This document shows positions 28,001 to 43,000 of a DNA stretch of 64,000 nt, one piece after another (within the stretch, counting starts at the first letter, position 1; the number at the start of each line of letters is the position of its first letter). The position numbers and the translations under genes were made by a program. The DNA lies in assembly GCA_013400975.1 (NCBI GenBank), contig WBMZ01000206.1, positions 310,001-374,000 of the forward strand. The letters are read 5' to 3'. The notes below the pieces were generated by a model. It made no database searches and was not told the origin of the DNA. It saw only the letters and a list, made by a program, of their open reading frames with translations. Source of the DNA: Atrichornis clamosus (lineage: Eukaryota > Chordata > Aves > Passeriformes > Menuridae).

Positions 28001-31000
28001 AAAACAAGAAAAAACCCCAAACAAACAATAAAACGCTGTTAAGGAGTTAGTGAGTTCTCTTGCTCCACCATCTCTTCTTGTAACCAAAGAAAGTATCAAC
28101 ATCTGTGTCTGTGGTATTCATCTCCCACATAGTGTTTTTAGATCCCAGTTCTCTTTTTCATAGAAACAAAACACGTTTGGCATACGTGGAGATCATAGCA
28201 TCTCCAGGTGGTGTTAAGACTGAATTTTTTTTTGTGTTTATGTTAAACACTGCATAGTACTTAAGGCAGCTATTTATGTATCAAATAAGTAAGTCTCCAT
28301 TCAAAAATAATCTCTGTTCTATCTGCCCGAAGACCTGATGCCTTCCAATTCCTTGGTGATACCCGGGGTTTTAAGTCTTGTAAAGCTGACCTCCTAGCTT
28401 GTGTTTTCAGAGATAAACATCTAAGACTTTTTCAAAGCTGCAGTTTCTTTACAGAGCCTCTGCTGTGGTGTGCTGGAAAGCATGATGAGAATTGACATTT
28501 TTGATGTCAGTGTTTTTCCTTCTTTGCCTGTTGAAGATTTAATACTGTTTACCTGCTTGTTCTCCGTCTACACCATAAGAACATTTATGCCTCTCCTATA
28601 ACAGTGTGCTGAAGGCTACTCTGTTCAGCATCCTTTAGTATATTGCCTATTTGGATTAAAAATAGAAGTAATTTCAGAAATGCATGGGAGGAGGGGGATG
28701 GGATGTCTCATTTTTCTTGGCAGCATTTTGGGAAGTGTGAGGTCCCATCTTATGTTAAAATTTTATCTTCTTTGTCATATCTCTCCTGATAAGTCAAAGT
28801 GAACTGAATAGCTTCTCTGAGTCATCAGAAAATAAACGCTCATGGGATTAGGAGAGTTGCTTTCAATCAATGGACCTTGAAGTGATGCACATTCCTAAGC
28901 AGCATTGTTGTTCTATATCCTCCTGTGCATGAGGAGCTGTAATTATGATAAGCATGATGAATGTGTCAGACTGCAGTGTCTGGCAGTCTTCTGGAAAGTC
29001 AACTGTTTGTTTAGACCTGTGCAAGAGCCACCTGTCTTCTGTACTTGGTAATTGGAGCAGAAAGTGAAGCAAGAAGATGAAGTTGTTTTGGGCATAGAAC
29101 TTTCTCTGTACATTGCAGCCTTCCACCGTCCTCTCTGTAGATGCAGACGGCCCATTGTGGCAGTGCTGCCTGGCTTTACAGATCTTAGCCATTCTAAAGC
29201 AAGATCAATGAACAGATACTGTCTGTAGCCCAGATTATTTGGCTACAGTAGTCACCGCTTCTCCTTTCAGCATGATACTGTTTCAAATGTCTGTTCCCTT
29301 GATATCTTCAAATGTCTCACTTTCGTCTTCACCCTCACCTTGATGAAAACTGGAGTCCTGATCTTGTCCTATGAAATCAATACATGAAAGAGATACGTAG
29401 TTGTCACTTTTGGCCAGCGTCTTACAAGCATCTTGGATGTGCCCTCAGAGGTAAAGGAGGAAGAAAAAATGTGTTCATGGAACACATCAATAGAGTATGT
29501 CTGATGGGTGAAGGGGAGGGAGGGAAAAGAGATCATCACTGGAGAAGGGAATAAACAAGATAATCTGCCTTGCAGATTATTGTAATTAGTGACTGAGGGC
29601 ACTTAATAGGTTAAGGGTGGAAAGAAATACAGGTATGTGATATTGAAGTGTTTTATTTTCATGGAGTGTGGGTCAGTGAAGCATTTTGCAAAGAGTGCAG
29701 GAGACTCAGAACAAGAGGACTGGCTGGTGGGAAGGAGCAGCATAAAGATACAGGAAACAAAGCTGAAAATAATGTCGTGGAAAAGAGGGAGCAAAAGGGA
29801 TGGCGTGTGGAGGGAAACTTTTTCAGCTAAGAAAAATGCCCATTATCTTACACTGTATTTCTGTTTATCCAGCTGTAACATGTTCTAAGCCAGAACTGTA
29901 TTTTCCTCTGTGTTTGGAAGGTCCCTTGCATTCTTTTGTGTGCTACAGAAAGCAGTAGATACAATACAAGTAGACTGTTATTACGTACAGAATAACAGTC
30001 TAGGTTTGAAGTAACACATAGATTTTTTTTGTCTGTAAAGATTCTTCCACCAAAATATAGGACTTTTGTAAATGTAAAAAGTCTGTATGAATTTTTTCTA
30101 GAGTTGACTAAATCTCTAGCAGTGAAAGAATATTTTTAAAATTTATTATTTAGTTATCTAGGCTTTGCTCTAATTATGAGTTATTTATCTTGCAGTTGGT
30201 GTTTGCAAGCAGGAGATGCTCCAGAAGAAGAATGCTGTTTTGGTGGACGGGATCATCCTGAATGGTCCAATAATGGACTCAAAAGCAGGAGAGAAGTTTG
30301 TGGAAGAGGCCTGTAAGATTATAATGAAAGAAGTTGTCCAGAAAGCTGATGACGTAACAGAAAAGGTAAAGCCTTAGAGTGTTGTTGAGAATTTCTAATG
30401 GAGATAATGAACAATAAATCAATTTTTTTTATAAGGTGTATTTTATTGCACTATAAGTAGCCTCAAAATTGCTTCTGGTCCATGACTGGCTCTGAAATAA
30501 AAAGACAGCCTTACAAATTAATAAAGAATATATTATAAAACCTCCCAATAACATAATTAGCATAAATATCTGACAGAAAATAATGAGGGTTTTTTTTTTT
30601 AAATTTCAGAGTACAGTGGCCATTTTCTGTGAGATATGGTTATAGGGTTTTTCTTGTTTGGGGTGGGAGTGAGTTAATTGTTTGCTCCTCAGGGGCACTG
30701 GTGTTGGAGAAGGAGGAATAGTGGATGTGGTACCACTGTGAAAGGGCAACATTATGAGATTGCTGTGGGTTCTGCAGAGCCCCTGCTTAAGAGGCTGTAC
30801 GGGAAAGGACCTACAGATAAATCATGCTTGCCTTTGGGCATGTCCTGGTTGCTCCCATCCCTTGGCAGAACAGCATCTGAAAATGCTGTGATTACAAATC
30901 CTTAGACAAGGACAGAATTTGAGCTGCAGACCTCTTTCTTTTATGCCTTTCATCATTTTCCACTCTAATTTTTATGGTTGAGCATTGCCTGGGACATGTT

Positions 31001-34000
31001 AAAACCAACATCCCATGAGACCAGTGTACCAGATATATTTTTTGGTGGTACGCTGCCCTGCAATGGGAAGTTCTGTGAAAGCAGGGCTCAGTGGGGTGGT
31101 TACCTTGTACCTTTCTAACCTCTTGCTCCTGGCTAACCTGTTGTCTTATGGTGTCTGCCCCTCTCCCCATCACTAGGTCTGTGAATGGCAAGCCCCCGAA
31201 ACGCTTAAGCAGATTCTTGACCTGGAAATGAGGGACACAGGCGAATGTCATCAGAAGCTCCTGCAGCTCTGCCGTGATGTTATACAATACAGCGTCAAAA
31301 CCAGTAGGAATGGGATTTTAAGCGCAGTTATTTTGCATGCTAACTTAGGAAGACAGGATAATGTCCACAAAGCTCTGTCACCTTTCAGAGAAACAGGGAT
31401 GTGAATGTTTGTTTTTCTCCTGCCTTCACAAGTATGCAAACAGTTGTTTGACTGAATGCTGGCCACCATAGGTTTGACTAAAATGTATAATAATGGCAAA
31501 ATAATAAAAAACTAATTAATGTAATGCTGTTTGTATTAATGGTAGATGCTATCACTTTGAAGTCTTGTGAAAGTCACCTAGACAAATATGATATAACAGT
31601 CTAGCAAAATAGGCAGGAGAAAGACCTTTGTGTGTGATTTCCTGCAGTCTGTGTGTTGGAATTCGGAGTCGTCATCATTGCCCTCATACGTTCTTAGTGA
31701 TGATTACCCTCCATTTATTATTTTTCTTTTTGAGCAATAGTCTTGTAGGGTGTTAATTTGCTGGCAGGCAGTAGTTCCTGATCCAGACACCATGAGAGGA
31801 GAGCCTGCAGTGTTTCAGAGACAGTACGCGACATCTCTGCAGGATTAGTTCTCTACAGCTAACCTTTCTGCAGCATGTGCAGGGTAATTCAATCGTAGTG
31901 AAAAGGGATGAACAACATCTGTTCAGGAAATAGCACTGTGAATCAGTAGCTCAGGATTTCATAGCTTAGGCTGTATTTTGGTAAGTGAGAAAGACATTTG
32001 ATATAGTTGGTTGTGCATTTCCAGGCTGTATTCCCTGCTACAGTCACTGTTGTTACAGAGGAAAACTGTGAAATAATTTTGAAAAACCATAGAAGAGTAG
32101 CAATAGTGATCTGCAGGGAGAGTGCACTAATAATATGCAAATGTAATTACTGAGTTACTGGAAGATGTTCTGTTTATCTTACTTCTGCAAATTGCCTTTA
32201 CTTATAATTTGTTACACTATGTCACCTTAGAAAGGGTGTTGTATATAAAAATATGCTATGCAAATAGTCTTTAATTTAAATATAGACATTTCTTGAAGCC
32301 TCAGATATAATATAAATGGAGTCATACAGTTCACCTGGTTTTGCCTGTAAAAGTGCTATGCTGTAGATTAAAATTTAGGTGGTGATCCCACTATTGAACT
32401 GACTTGTTTTTAGAGTCAGCAGTAGTACTGAATTTTGTCATAATTAGTTGTATCTCAGTGTTTCAAGGCATGTAAACAAATTCTCTTAACTTCTCATTCA
32501 TTTTAAGTGTGCAGCAAATTTTTCCAAGCTGTTAGACTGCCTCTCTCCGTATTGAGACTTTGGTGGGAGCACAGGCACAGCTGCCAGGGGTCAGCAGATT
32601 CCTATATTCTACTGCCTTACAAAATTTGGCTGAGTATCCATTGTGGCATCTCAACACTGTTCAAACACACTGTGTACACTCAATTGTCAATCCTTTTTCT
32701 TTTTTTTTGATTTGTAAAACTTGTGAACAACTCACATTCATTCTGTGCACCGTTTGCATTTCTCAAGCCTTGTTTCAAGGTCTGAAAGCGCTTCTTAAAT
32801 TTACTTTCAAATAATTGTCTAACCTAAGGAAAGGACAGTAAATCTAGAGAATACTGAGAGAATGGGGTGAACTCTGGTTTGCAATGATCAGCTTTCAACT
32901 GAGAGGAACTGTGATGAAGTATTCTCTTTTCTTGTGTATCCTGTCACTTGCTTTTCATCTGTATTTTCAGATCATCCAAGGTTTTTCAATCAGCTGTATG
33001 CTGGAATAGATTATTACTCGTTAGTGGCTCGCTTCATTACAGAAGCACTGAACCCAAGTGTGTAAGTGTGGTTCTTTGTCTTTTTGAGAATGAATAAGCA
33101 TGCTTTTTGGAATAAGACCTTTTTTTGCTTTCTTGCTTCTGATTTCTGTTTTCGGTGTTACAGAAGAGGTAGGAATTGTGCAAGACTTTGGGAGAGAAAA
33201 CAGGCTGATTCAGGTTGGCTGAACGTGGGGTTTAAGAGGAGAGACCTATGTTTTTCAGTGCTATTAAACCTTGACTTTTCTCTTACTTAGTACATAAAAA
33301 TGAATTAATCAGACTTTACTTAGTTGTTCATATCCTTTGAGGCATTCTGCAGAGAGTTAAATGCAAATGGTTACCTGTCTACTGTTTGCTTGCAAATGTA
33401 AAGCTGAAATTTAAGTGTGTGACCTACATTTAAGTGCAAACTCTGGTGTATTACTTTGAGAATGGAAGTGTCAATGTGATGCTGCCAGGAACTATGCAAT
33501 TGCTCTACTGGATCAGATCCATAATGTTTTTAGTTTAGAGTTCTACTACTGGTGGTGATCAGCTGCTGATAGATTAAGAGAAAGATGCAAGAAGCCTTTA
33601 TCTAGTTTTAGCAATACTCTGTGCCATGAGTTCTGTAGTTTTAATACCAATTGTGATGCTATTACTTCTCTTCAGATACACATATGAAGTATCCCCTGTG
33701 TTTCTGTTGGTGGAAGAAGCAGTCATCAAGAAAATGATTGAATTCATAGGCTGGGAAGAAGGGGATGGTATATTTAATCCAGGTAGGAACAGTTCAGACC
33801 TCAAGCTAAATCATTATAAACGGCCTAATACCATTAATTCTAAGAACATTGGAGTCGTGTAGAATATTTGAAAATGCATGCAAAAGCCTAGTGATACACA
33901 AAACTATTTAATCCAGGCTTATCTTCTGTGTTTCTAGTAATAATGTGGTGATTCTGTTCAGTGAATGAATGAAAACAGTTATACATTAAATATAATTATA

Positions 34001-37000
34001 TGGAAATTAATTGTTTGTAGCTGATGCCCTTCCTGACCTTATTAACAACAACACCACCAGTCTCTTTGGAAGGAGTCAACTTAGTTGAGAGACAGGGAGC
34101 TGATTTATGTGCTAGACACCAACCCATGGTGCCAGAGGGGGATAGGTATGTGTATCCTGCCTATGAACTGTGAGAGCAAGAGTTTACATGATCTAAACTC
34201 CTTTGAATTTTTATAATTTTGTTAAATGTTTTGATAAGGCCAAAGGGATATTTCTTAAGTTGCTTGATAAGCCATGTTTTTTCAAATGTGCTGTAACGCA
34301 GTGTTCCAGCCCACTGCCTTGAAATAATGAAGCATAGTGGTGATATTTCAGAGATTATTCAGATAACAAATAATTAGGCTAGATGTGAAGCTTTTATAGC
34401 TATTTTGGGGATGAGAAGAGAAATTAACTGAGTACATGAATCTAAGTCCTCCTCCAAAACCTAAACAAAGTCAGTAATTCTAGCCTACACATTCATAGTA
34501 GAAAAATAAATAAGCTTAAATCCCCTATTTTTCTTTTAATATACTAATGGTATGGATTTTTTTTTTCACATCAAATTTGATGTGATTTGTATTTTTGGTA
34601 GAAGCCTTAGTTTTACAGCAGAATTTCTTAAAACTTTGTGAGCTACTGACAAAAGATAAATTAATTGTACTCTTTTGATCCTAGTTTTATGTGTAAGGGT
34701 TTTTCTTACTGCTTTGATTTTGTTCTTTTAGGTGAATACAACCAGACCTGAGTGAATGAAAACTGTCCAGATCTTACCTTGTAGATCCTTGGGTTTTTTT
34801 CTTTTTTTCTAATGACCTTTTTCTCCCCATGGTCCTCTGAGGCCTGGTTGCCCAAGAGATCTCCAAGGCTCTGTACAGCACAGCCACAGCTGAGCTTGCA
34901 CTGCTTCAGTGTAGATGGGAACGTGCCATGGCTTCTCTGTCGGGAAGGACTGCTTGGGCACAGTTCTTAAACCTCAGGAAATATCCCCAAAGAGCATTCA
35001 AACAGGCTCTGTTTCCATGCCTGCTGCAGAGCCCACAGTTCATTTTATGTATGTAGCCTGCAGGGGAGGAAATAAACTGTGATGGGTGCATCACTAGGCT
35101 ACCTGTGTGGTTTATCTTTCCCCTAATAGGTCAAGCACTCAGACGCAGGAAAGGTACTCATACTGTGGCTGATACAATATTTGTATGTCTCTTTTTGCAG
35201 GTGGCTCTGTTTCTAATATGTATGCTGTGAACTTAGCAAGATACAAATTTTGTCCTGAGATAAAGGAAAAAGGGCTTTCAGGTCTGCCAAGACTAGTCCT
35301 GTTCGCTTCGGAAGAGGTAAAAACAAACAAAAAAAAGCCGTTTGAACTCCATTTTTCAATAGGTGCAAAATTATATCATTTGCATATCTGATGGGGCACC
35401 GGTACAATAATTTCGACATCAGTGCATGATGCAGGATATTGGAGCTAAGTGGAGAAGTCTGATGGTAAATTTCCCTGCAGAAGCTTCCTTGCTTTCAGAA
35501 AACAAACACAGATGTTCCTGCTTTGAAAATTGCTGACGTAAGAATAGGTTGTACATGGGGCAGACCTGAAACAGGATGTGTGCAGTGTATTGTGGAGGTC
35601 TGCAGCATTTGATTTCCCACAACATAAAGTCTAGCAGGAACTGTAGGTAGGTTTTTGGATGTCAAAGGTTTTTTTCTGCATGTTTAATTTGTACTAAACT
35701 GAGTACTTGTGGACCTGTGAGATGGCTCACTGCAGCTCCCACTCTGCCCTGCGTCTGAATACAGATTGGTTGTGGTACAGAATCAAATCCACCATATGCC
35801 TCTCAGAAAAAAATGCTGGCCCTTTAGACACTTCTTCTTTAAATAATTGAAAATATGTGGCTAGTTTTAAAGTTTTTGAATAATATCAGTCCAAAATGCC
35901 TGTGGGAAATTGAGTTACATTCATACATTTATTCTGAAGGTAATTTTCGGAGGCTTTTTTCTCTTTCCTGTCCCTTCAATTTTAAGAGTTTATCATTTGA
36001 TTAGTGCAGAGTTGTTATTAATTCTGACGCTACTATATAAAGGCCTCAGTGGAAGCGAGAACCTTGTTGTATTATAAAATATATAGTTACTAGAATAATT
36101 TTAGCTCAGGCGTTTATGCTCCAAACAGTTTGCAGCGTAAATAGATGAGAGGCTTATTTTGAAGAAGCCTGAGGGATGAAGGCATTGCATATGTTGTCCA
36201 AGACAGCACATATCTTTTGGAACTGAGTCCACATGTCCTAAATAAAGGTAGTTTGTTTGGTTTTTTTCCCAACCAAAATACATTTTCTTGTTTGGTTTTT
36301 TTTCCTGAGAAGTGTGTGTATGAAATGACATGACAGTTCATACTTAACCCATCATGTTACATCTTCAAGATAGTTAAGGAGGAAAAAATGAGATTGAAGT
36401 AAGTTCCATTAGTGCTTTTGAAGTGAAGCACATTAAATTTTTATCATGAAGTAGCATTGTATTTCATTGCAAGGATTAACTAAAACATATTTTCTTACTC
36501 TGAAAAAAACATTTAACTTCATGTCAAAAGAAATTTTAATTAACCACCAGAATAAATTTATATTTATGTCTTTGCTTCACCAGGAAGACCAAAACCATAA
36601 AACACAAAACTGACCAGGAAAAATACATTGGTAAATTATTTGTAAGGCCATGCTTTTGGTCTCTAATACTTTGCTTGATTGACAAAACTGTTGTCTCTAG
36701 TACTCAAGAATCACTTGCTGTAAAACTGATGCTCTTAATAGCTAGATATTTGAATATTTTCTAAGATCTCTGGTGCTTATTCATGATGATGGGGGAGGAG
36801 GTGGACATATTCTCTTAATTTTAGATACTTCTATACTTAGCCCAAGGTACATGGCTTTTTGGAAGCTTTTGTTCAGATATGCCGTATTGAGAATATAGGT
36901 AATCCGTAGTCCACACTTGAAATAAGTACATAAGTAAGTGCAGATCTCACACAAGCTTAGTTTTTAAATTATTGTTTATATTTTGAATCTTATTTATCAT

Positions 37001-40000
37001 TTTGCACCGTTGAATCACAGAATCAAGGAATCATTTAGGTTGGGAAAGACCTCTAAGATCATGAAGTTCAGCCTTTGACTGATTACCACCTTGTCAACTA
37101 GACCATAGCACTAAATGCCGCATTCAGTTGTTTCTTGAACAACTCCAGGGCTGGTGACTCCACTACCTTCCTGGGCAGACTGTTCCAGTGCTTAACTACC
37201 CTATCTGTGGAGAAATTCTTGTTGTCCAACTTGAACCTCCCCTGGCACAGCATGAGGCTATGTCCTCTTGTCCTGTCACTGGTTGCCTGGGAGAAGAGCT
37301 TTACCCCCATCTGGCCACAACCTCCTTTCAGGCAGTTGTAGAGAGTGAAGAGGTTACCCCTGAGCTTCCTTTTCTCCAGGCTAAACAAACTCAGCTCCCT
37401 CAGCTGCTCCTCATAGAACATGTGCTCCGGACCCTTCCCTAGCTCTCTTGCCCTTCTTGGGACTCACTCCAGCACCTCAATGTCTTTTTTTATAGTGAGG
37501 GGCCCAAAACGGAACACAGGGTTGGAGGTGTGGCCTCATCAGTGCTGAGTACAGGGAGATGATCACTGCCCTGGTCCTGCTGGCCACACTATTCTTGGCA
37601 CAGGCCAGGATGCCGTGGGCTGTCTTGGCCACGTGGGCGTGCTGCTGGCTCATGTTCATCTGCTGTCAACCAGCACCTCGACATCCTTTTTCACTGGGCA
37701 GCCTTCCAGCCACGCTTCTCCCAGCCTGTTGTCCTGCCTGTGGTTGTTGTGACCCAAGTGCAGGACTCAGCACTTTGACTTGTTGAACCTCATACCCTTG
37801 GACTTGATCCATTGATCCAGCCTGTCCAGATCCCTCTGCAAAGCCTTCCTACCCTCCAACAGACCAAACTTCCACTCAGCTTAGTGTCATCTGTGAACTT
37901 AATTGATCCCCCCATCCAAACATCCTTTGTTTTTGTTAGTTGTTTTTGGGCTTTTTTCAACTGAAGAGGTACATGGAGAAGCAAATTTTTAAAAAACTCC
38001 AACAAAACAAGAAAACCCAAAATAAAACCTGGAGAAGTTCACAACGTATGTCTACCTTCATCATGAATCAGGCAAGAGCATTGGCATGGAGAAGCCACGA
38101 GCCTGTGATGAACTGACTATTGATAAGGAGTCAAAACACATGACTGTCTAAGACCCTTGTGTCATTTTAGTGCTTGGCTGCAGTGCTCAAATAAAATGAT
38201 TTTTGCCTTGAGTTGCCAAGTCCCTAAGTTTCAGTTTAGCACTTGTCGGATTGAAAGAGTTGCCCTGCTGCAGAGCAGGGGAATGAACAGACTTTCATGG
38301 ACTTAATTTTATGTGATCTGGGGCTATGTATTTTTAGTATGTTCTTGGATAACATGAAGATGTATATTTAATGCATGGCTCACCCAAGGTTCTCACATAT
38401 TCTGTTTGGCCTTCAGGAATAAAAAGGCTCCTTGTTCCTGTGAGTAAAATGCTTATATACTTAAAATTGTGGTGGTACACAGTGAACACTGTTTATGCTG
38501 CTGCTCTGTAATTCTTTTGCTCGACCATTACAGAGTGATTCCTCTTGAGAAAGTAGCAGTAGAAGAGTAATTGTTGTACGCTACTTTCTTGAGGCATGGT
38601 TTGTGGCTCTGTATGAGCTGAATATGGTCGTAGTTGCAGATATCAGCCCACCTTTTTATCACTTCTTTGCTATTTGAGTCCTTATTTAAAATTTATTCTG
38701 GCACGAGTTTGTATTACGTTGATCTGAAAGGTAGAAATTTACCTCTGCTAAATTTGAGGTAAGGGCAGAAGAGGATGTGCAAACAATTGAAATATACCTG
38801 CTGATATGAGCATTTTTTTAGATGCAATGAAACTAAATTCCTCCCCAATGCAACTTGATCATGAAAGTAATAAAGTGAGAGAACACAACATGAACTCATC
38901 ATGTTGTCCCCTGTTGAAATTATCACAGACAAAAATGAGTAATAAAACAATCTCATAATAATGTAATTGCTTTATGCAATGGTATTTATAGGAAACTTCT
39001 TAAAATCAAGAAAATACAAATTTATCTTCTGTTTTAATGAGCACAGGTGGAAAGTACCTTGTCTTTGAAAACATTATTAGGAAACAAAAGCTACATCTAG
39101 CCATAGGTGAAATAGTACAGCGCTGTACATGCACTGTTCCAATTTGATCTTGTGCTCAAAAGTGTAAATGTCGTACTACAAATGGATACAGATTTAATAA
39201 TTTGTCCAAACAAAACTGTGAAAGACATGGCAAGAGTAATCTGAACTCACAGTATTTAAAATAATGCCTCTTATCTGAATATTTCTTTCTCCTTTTTTTG
39301 GAAGGGGAGCTATGAAAAGTGAATTAGTTGACACCCATGTGGCTGGAGCTGCTAAATGTTCTTTGGTATATTTTTTCTTAAAATGAGGCAATGCAATTTA
39401 GCATAATGGCTTCTAGTAATGACAGTGGGAGGAGAGGAAAGAAATTCTTACATGTTTTCAATCAATATAACTGATAGATTACTTTTTTCATCAAAGGAAG
39501 CATATTGTAAGTCTATGTTGTATTATGTCTTGTTCTTTTTCTACCCTGAACTGAAGGACAGAATTTTTCAAGAGGTATAGAAGTACTTCTGGAGGAAAAA
39601 TAATGTATCTTGCAGCCTGTTTTGTTTTAGTATTCCCTTTGTTCTTCTCTTTTCCTCTGCTTTTTTGGTATAATCTCTCAGGTACTCTAGCCTCTTTAAT
39701 GTTTCTTCCTGTCTCTCATACAATTTTTTATAATAAAATACAATTTAGTGATTGCTTACTAGTATACTGAATTTGCAGGTCTACTGCTTTCTCAGTCTGG
39801 AGCAATCTGGTAATTCTTGGTGACTCATACCTTTCATCTGAAAGTAATGAATAGAAATCAGTGATGGAGGCAACTTGTATTTTAAGTGATTCACTAATCA
39901 GTTGAAAACATCTCCAAACTTCTACTGAACAACACACAGCCACTTACAATCATTGTTACCATTACTGATATAATTTGATGTAATGTTGGACTAATTATCC

Positions 40001-43000
40001 ACCTATGTATGTTATTACTCTTGTAGCAGTCTAAATGAATGAGCCCTAAAGGCTTTGTGGATGTGTCATGTTACAAATTAAGCTTTCTTAAAACTTCTTG
40101 ATAGTATCAGGTAGTGTCTTTGTATGCCTTTGTTTAAAAAGTGGGTGATGGTGGGGGAAACCTTTTAGTCAAAAAGAAAAAGAGCCCTTTGAGATCATCC
40201 ATCTCATCAAAATAAGCGTGACAGGCTTTAATACCCTCAATATATTCATGCCCACGCATTAAAATGTTGTACATTTTTCATAATTATGTTCTGCAGTAAC
40301 TGCATTTGTGTGAACTCTCTGGAAGAAAACGGAATTAATTAACCACCTGGCTTCACCTCCTGTATGAAAAGTAACCATTCTAGACATCTTCACATTTGCT
40401 GGAGTATGCGTTATTTTAACTCTTCAGTAATAATGTTTAAAAGAGCCAATTTTATATTTGTGAGAAGGGCAGTGATAATCCAAGGGTTGGATAATCTTGG
40501 TTTTGAGGAGAACTGTCTAGTCCTACGGGATGTCAAAACTGTCTCCACTGCTATGAGTGGGTTGGCATTTGGCATGCTGCAGGTTTTTCAGAGTAGTTTT
40601 CATGTCTAAATATCTTCAGGTTAAGAAGGTTGCTGTATCTTGAATTCCCAGGCTAATCTTGAAGATGAATTAAGCAGAGATCAGTGTACTCTTATTCTGG
40701 AATAAGACAAAATGTTCTTGTGCTGGAATAACAGTATCCACAGTACAGGAGGTCCTTATAGAGGTGAATGTTGGAAATATGGTAAGAGACCATTAATATT
40801 TGTTCAACAGAAGAAAACTGGTGAAAAGTATGGAGTGGTCTGTTCACTTGAACAGCATTCTTTCCTTAGTCATTTTACCACATGCTGATTAAATAAACAC
40901 CCATTTCTAATATCCTCTGTTACACTCCACAGGCTTCATAGACTGATGCCTTTTACTCAGTGCAAAGTGAGAAGTGGGCTGCATGTATCTGTACTCATTC
41001 AGAGATGTCTCTGTGATGAGACCTAGCTAAAATTCTTTGCTGAAATAGTAACTTAATTTTCTGAAAAATGCAGACTGGTCCAGACTGGAAGCTTTTGCAA
41101 AATCCACACTAGTGTTTGAAGATGTGCTGAGTCCTGTCTAAAGTCTGCTTGCTTTCATGACGGCTTCTAAGATTGACATTCACATGAACAGTCTTCACAA
41201 CACCATGATTTTCAGATCGTTTTGCAGAGATAAGAGGTTGAAAGCCTTGCCAGTCCCAGTTGAAACCTCGGTAGGTCTTGGGACTTGAGCTCTCTGATCA
41301 TGTGAACATGGGTTGCTGAGTTAGGCCCCGGGTCAGTTCAGCATAGTTTCTTGTCTCTGGAGCATCCTGTCTCTGGCAGTGGCCACCAGCTGAGGATTAG
41401 AGAAAGCATAAAGAAGAGTTACAAGAATAAAGGGGTAGATGCTTCAAATGTATCATAAGATACATCCTAGCTAAGGGTCCAGTTTACAAGGAATGGTGCT
41501 TTTGGACTTTCAGACCTGTTCGTTGCTTGTAGTCTGTTGAGTTAAATAACCTTTAGACCCTTTTTCTCATGCATGTCCTAACTTTTGCCTTCATTGATAC
41601 TTTTGACTCAGTTCTATTAAAATATTTTGAAACAGTTAATAATTCTTCTGTGATGACACTTCAAAATTTCTACTTTTCATTCTAATGCAGAACCAGCTTT
41701 AAAAAAAATTATATGAAATAGAGCTTCTTGGATTTTTAACCTCGCATTTTAAACATGGTGCACATCTTTTTTTGTCTTATTTTCTCCATTTTTCAGTGTG
41801 TGTTATTGTTAAATACAAGATGGACTTTGTGATATGTAGCTTATAAGTTTGCTTTTTGTGTTAGAATATGCTGTTGTCGTGGCTGTTAGGTGCTGTTGAG
41901 TTAATGGTAATGTCACTACTCCCTGTGTTAAGGAATTTATTTATTTTGTTTTAATTGCACGTGTACTTTTCTTTTTCAAGTCTCTTTCTTTTACAGTGCC
42001 ATTACTCCATGAAGAAGGCAGCCTCCTTCCTGGGTATTGGTACGGAGAATGTGTACTTCATCAAAACAGATGAAAGGTAAGAAAGCAAAAGTCGTGACGG
42101 TGATCTCTGAGCCTTTTTAAAATGCAGTAGTGCTGTACGTAACTAACCTATTTGAATGTCACTGAAAAAGTTTTAAATCTGTGTCCCTTAGAGGTAAGAT
42201 GATACCTGAGGAACTGGAGAAACAAGTCCAGCGGGCCAGGAATGAGGTGAGAGGGGGAGAGAGAGCGTGAAGGAGAGAGGAGTGTATGCAGACTGTGTGC
42301 TTGTGTCTGAGTGAAAGGAAGGAAAACTAAGAGTGACCAAAATCTTAAAAGTAGGGCAGTTAATGTAACCATGTCTTTCTTACAGGTACAATCTGTTTGT
42401 CACAAACTTGTGGAGCAAGCCAAGTCTTATGGGTTTTACAATCCTAGAAGGGAGGAAAATTCCACAGGGTGTTTACCTCTAATCAAAGTCCTGAGTACAG
42501 TGCTGCTCTGCAGTATTTAGCACATTTCTTACAGGATTTCTTTTGTCCTTGATCCTTTTTTAAATGAATGCAGTATGTTTTCCTAAAATGGTTTTTCAGT
42601 TAATTACAGCAGTTATTGCTCTATTGCCTCAGCAGTGAGCAAGAACTGTAACATGTGGCTTAGTCTCTAAAACTACCATAGAAGCTTCCACTAAGACTAC
42701 CATACAAGCTTCAAATACTAAATTTGTTCCTTTCTATTATTGTAGCAAGACTGCAGAGATGTACCACTTTTCCCCTAGGGCCTTTGCCAAGTAGAAAGAC
42801 AAAAGCCAGCATTTGGAAGGGTACTGATGTGTGTGTTTGGACATTAACATACATTTCGCAATCTGTAAAACTGCTCTTACCTATAGTCAACATAATTTAT
42901 TTTAGAGAGCTTGGAGGACTAAATGTAATTTTCAAGAGCATCTTCTTTTGGATTGGTTAGCTCACCTTATTTCTCACTTCCAGTTTGTGCATCAGAGCAG

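Noticed and set aside
33626..33862. 78-codon ORF around exon 5 as a separate small gene
   Set aside because: Only the central part (33676-33782) matches GADL1; the ends are intron sequence that happens to lack stops.
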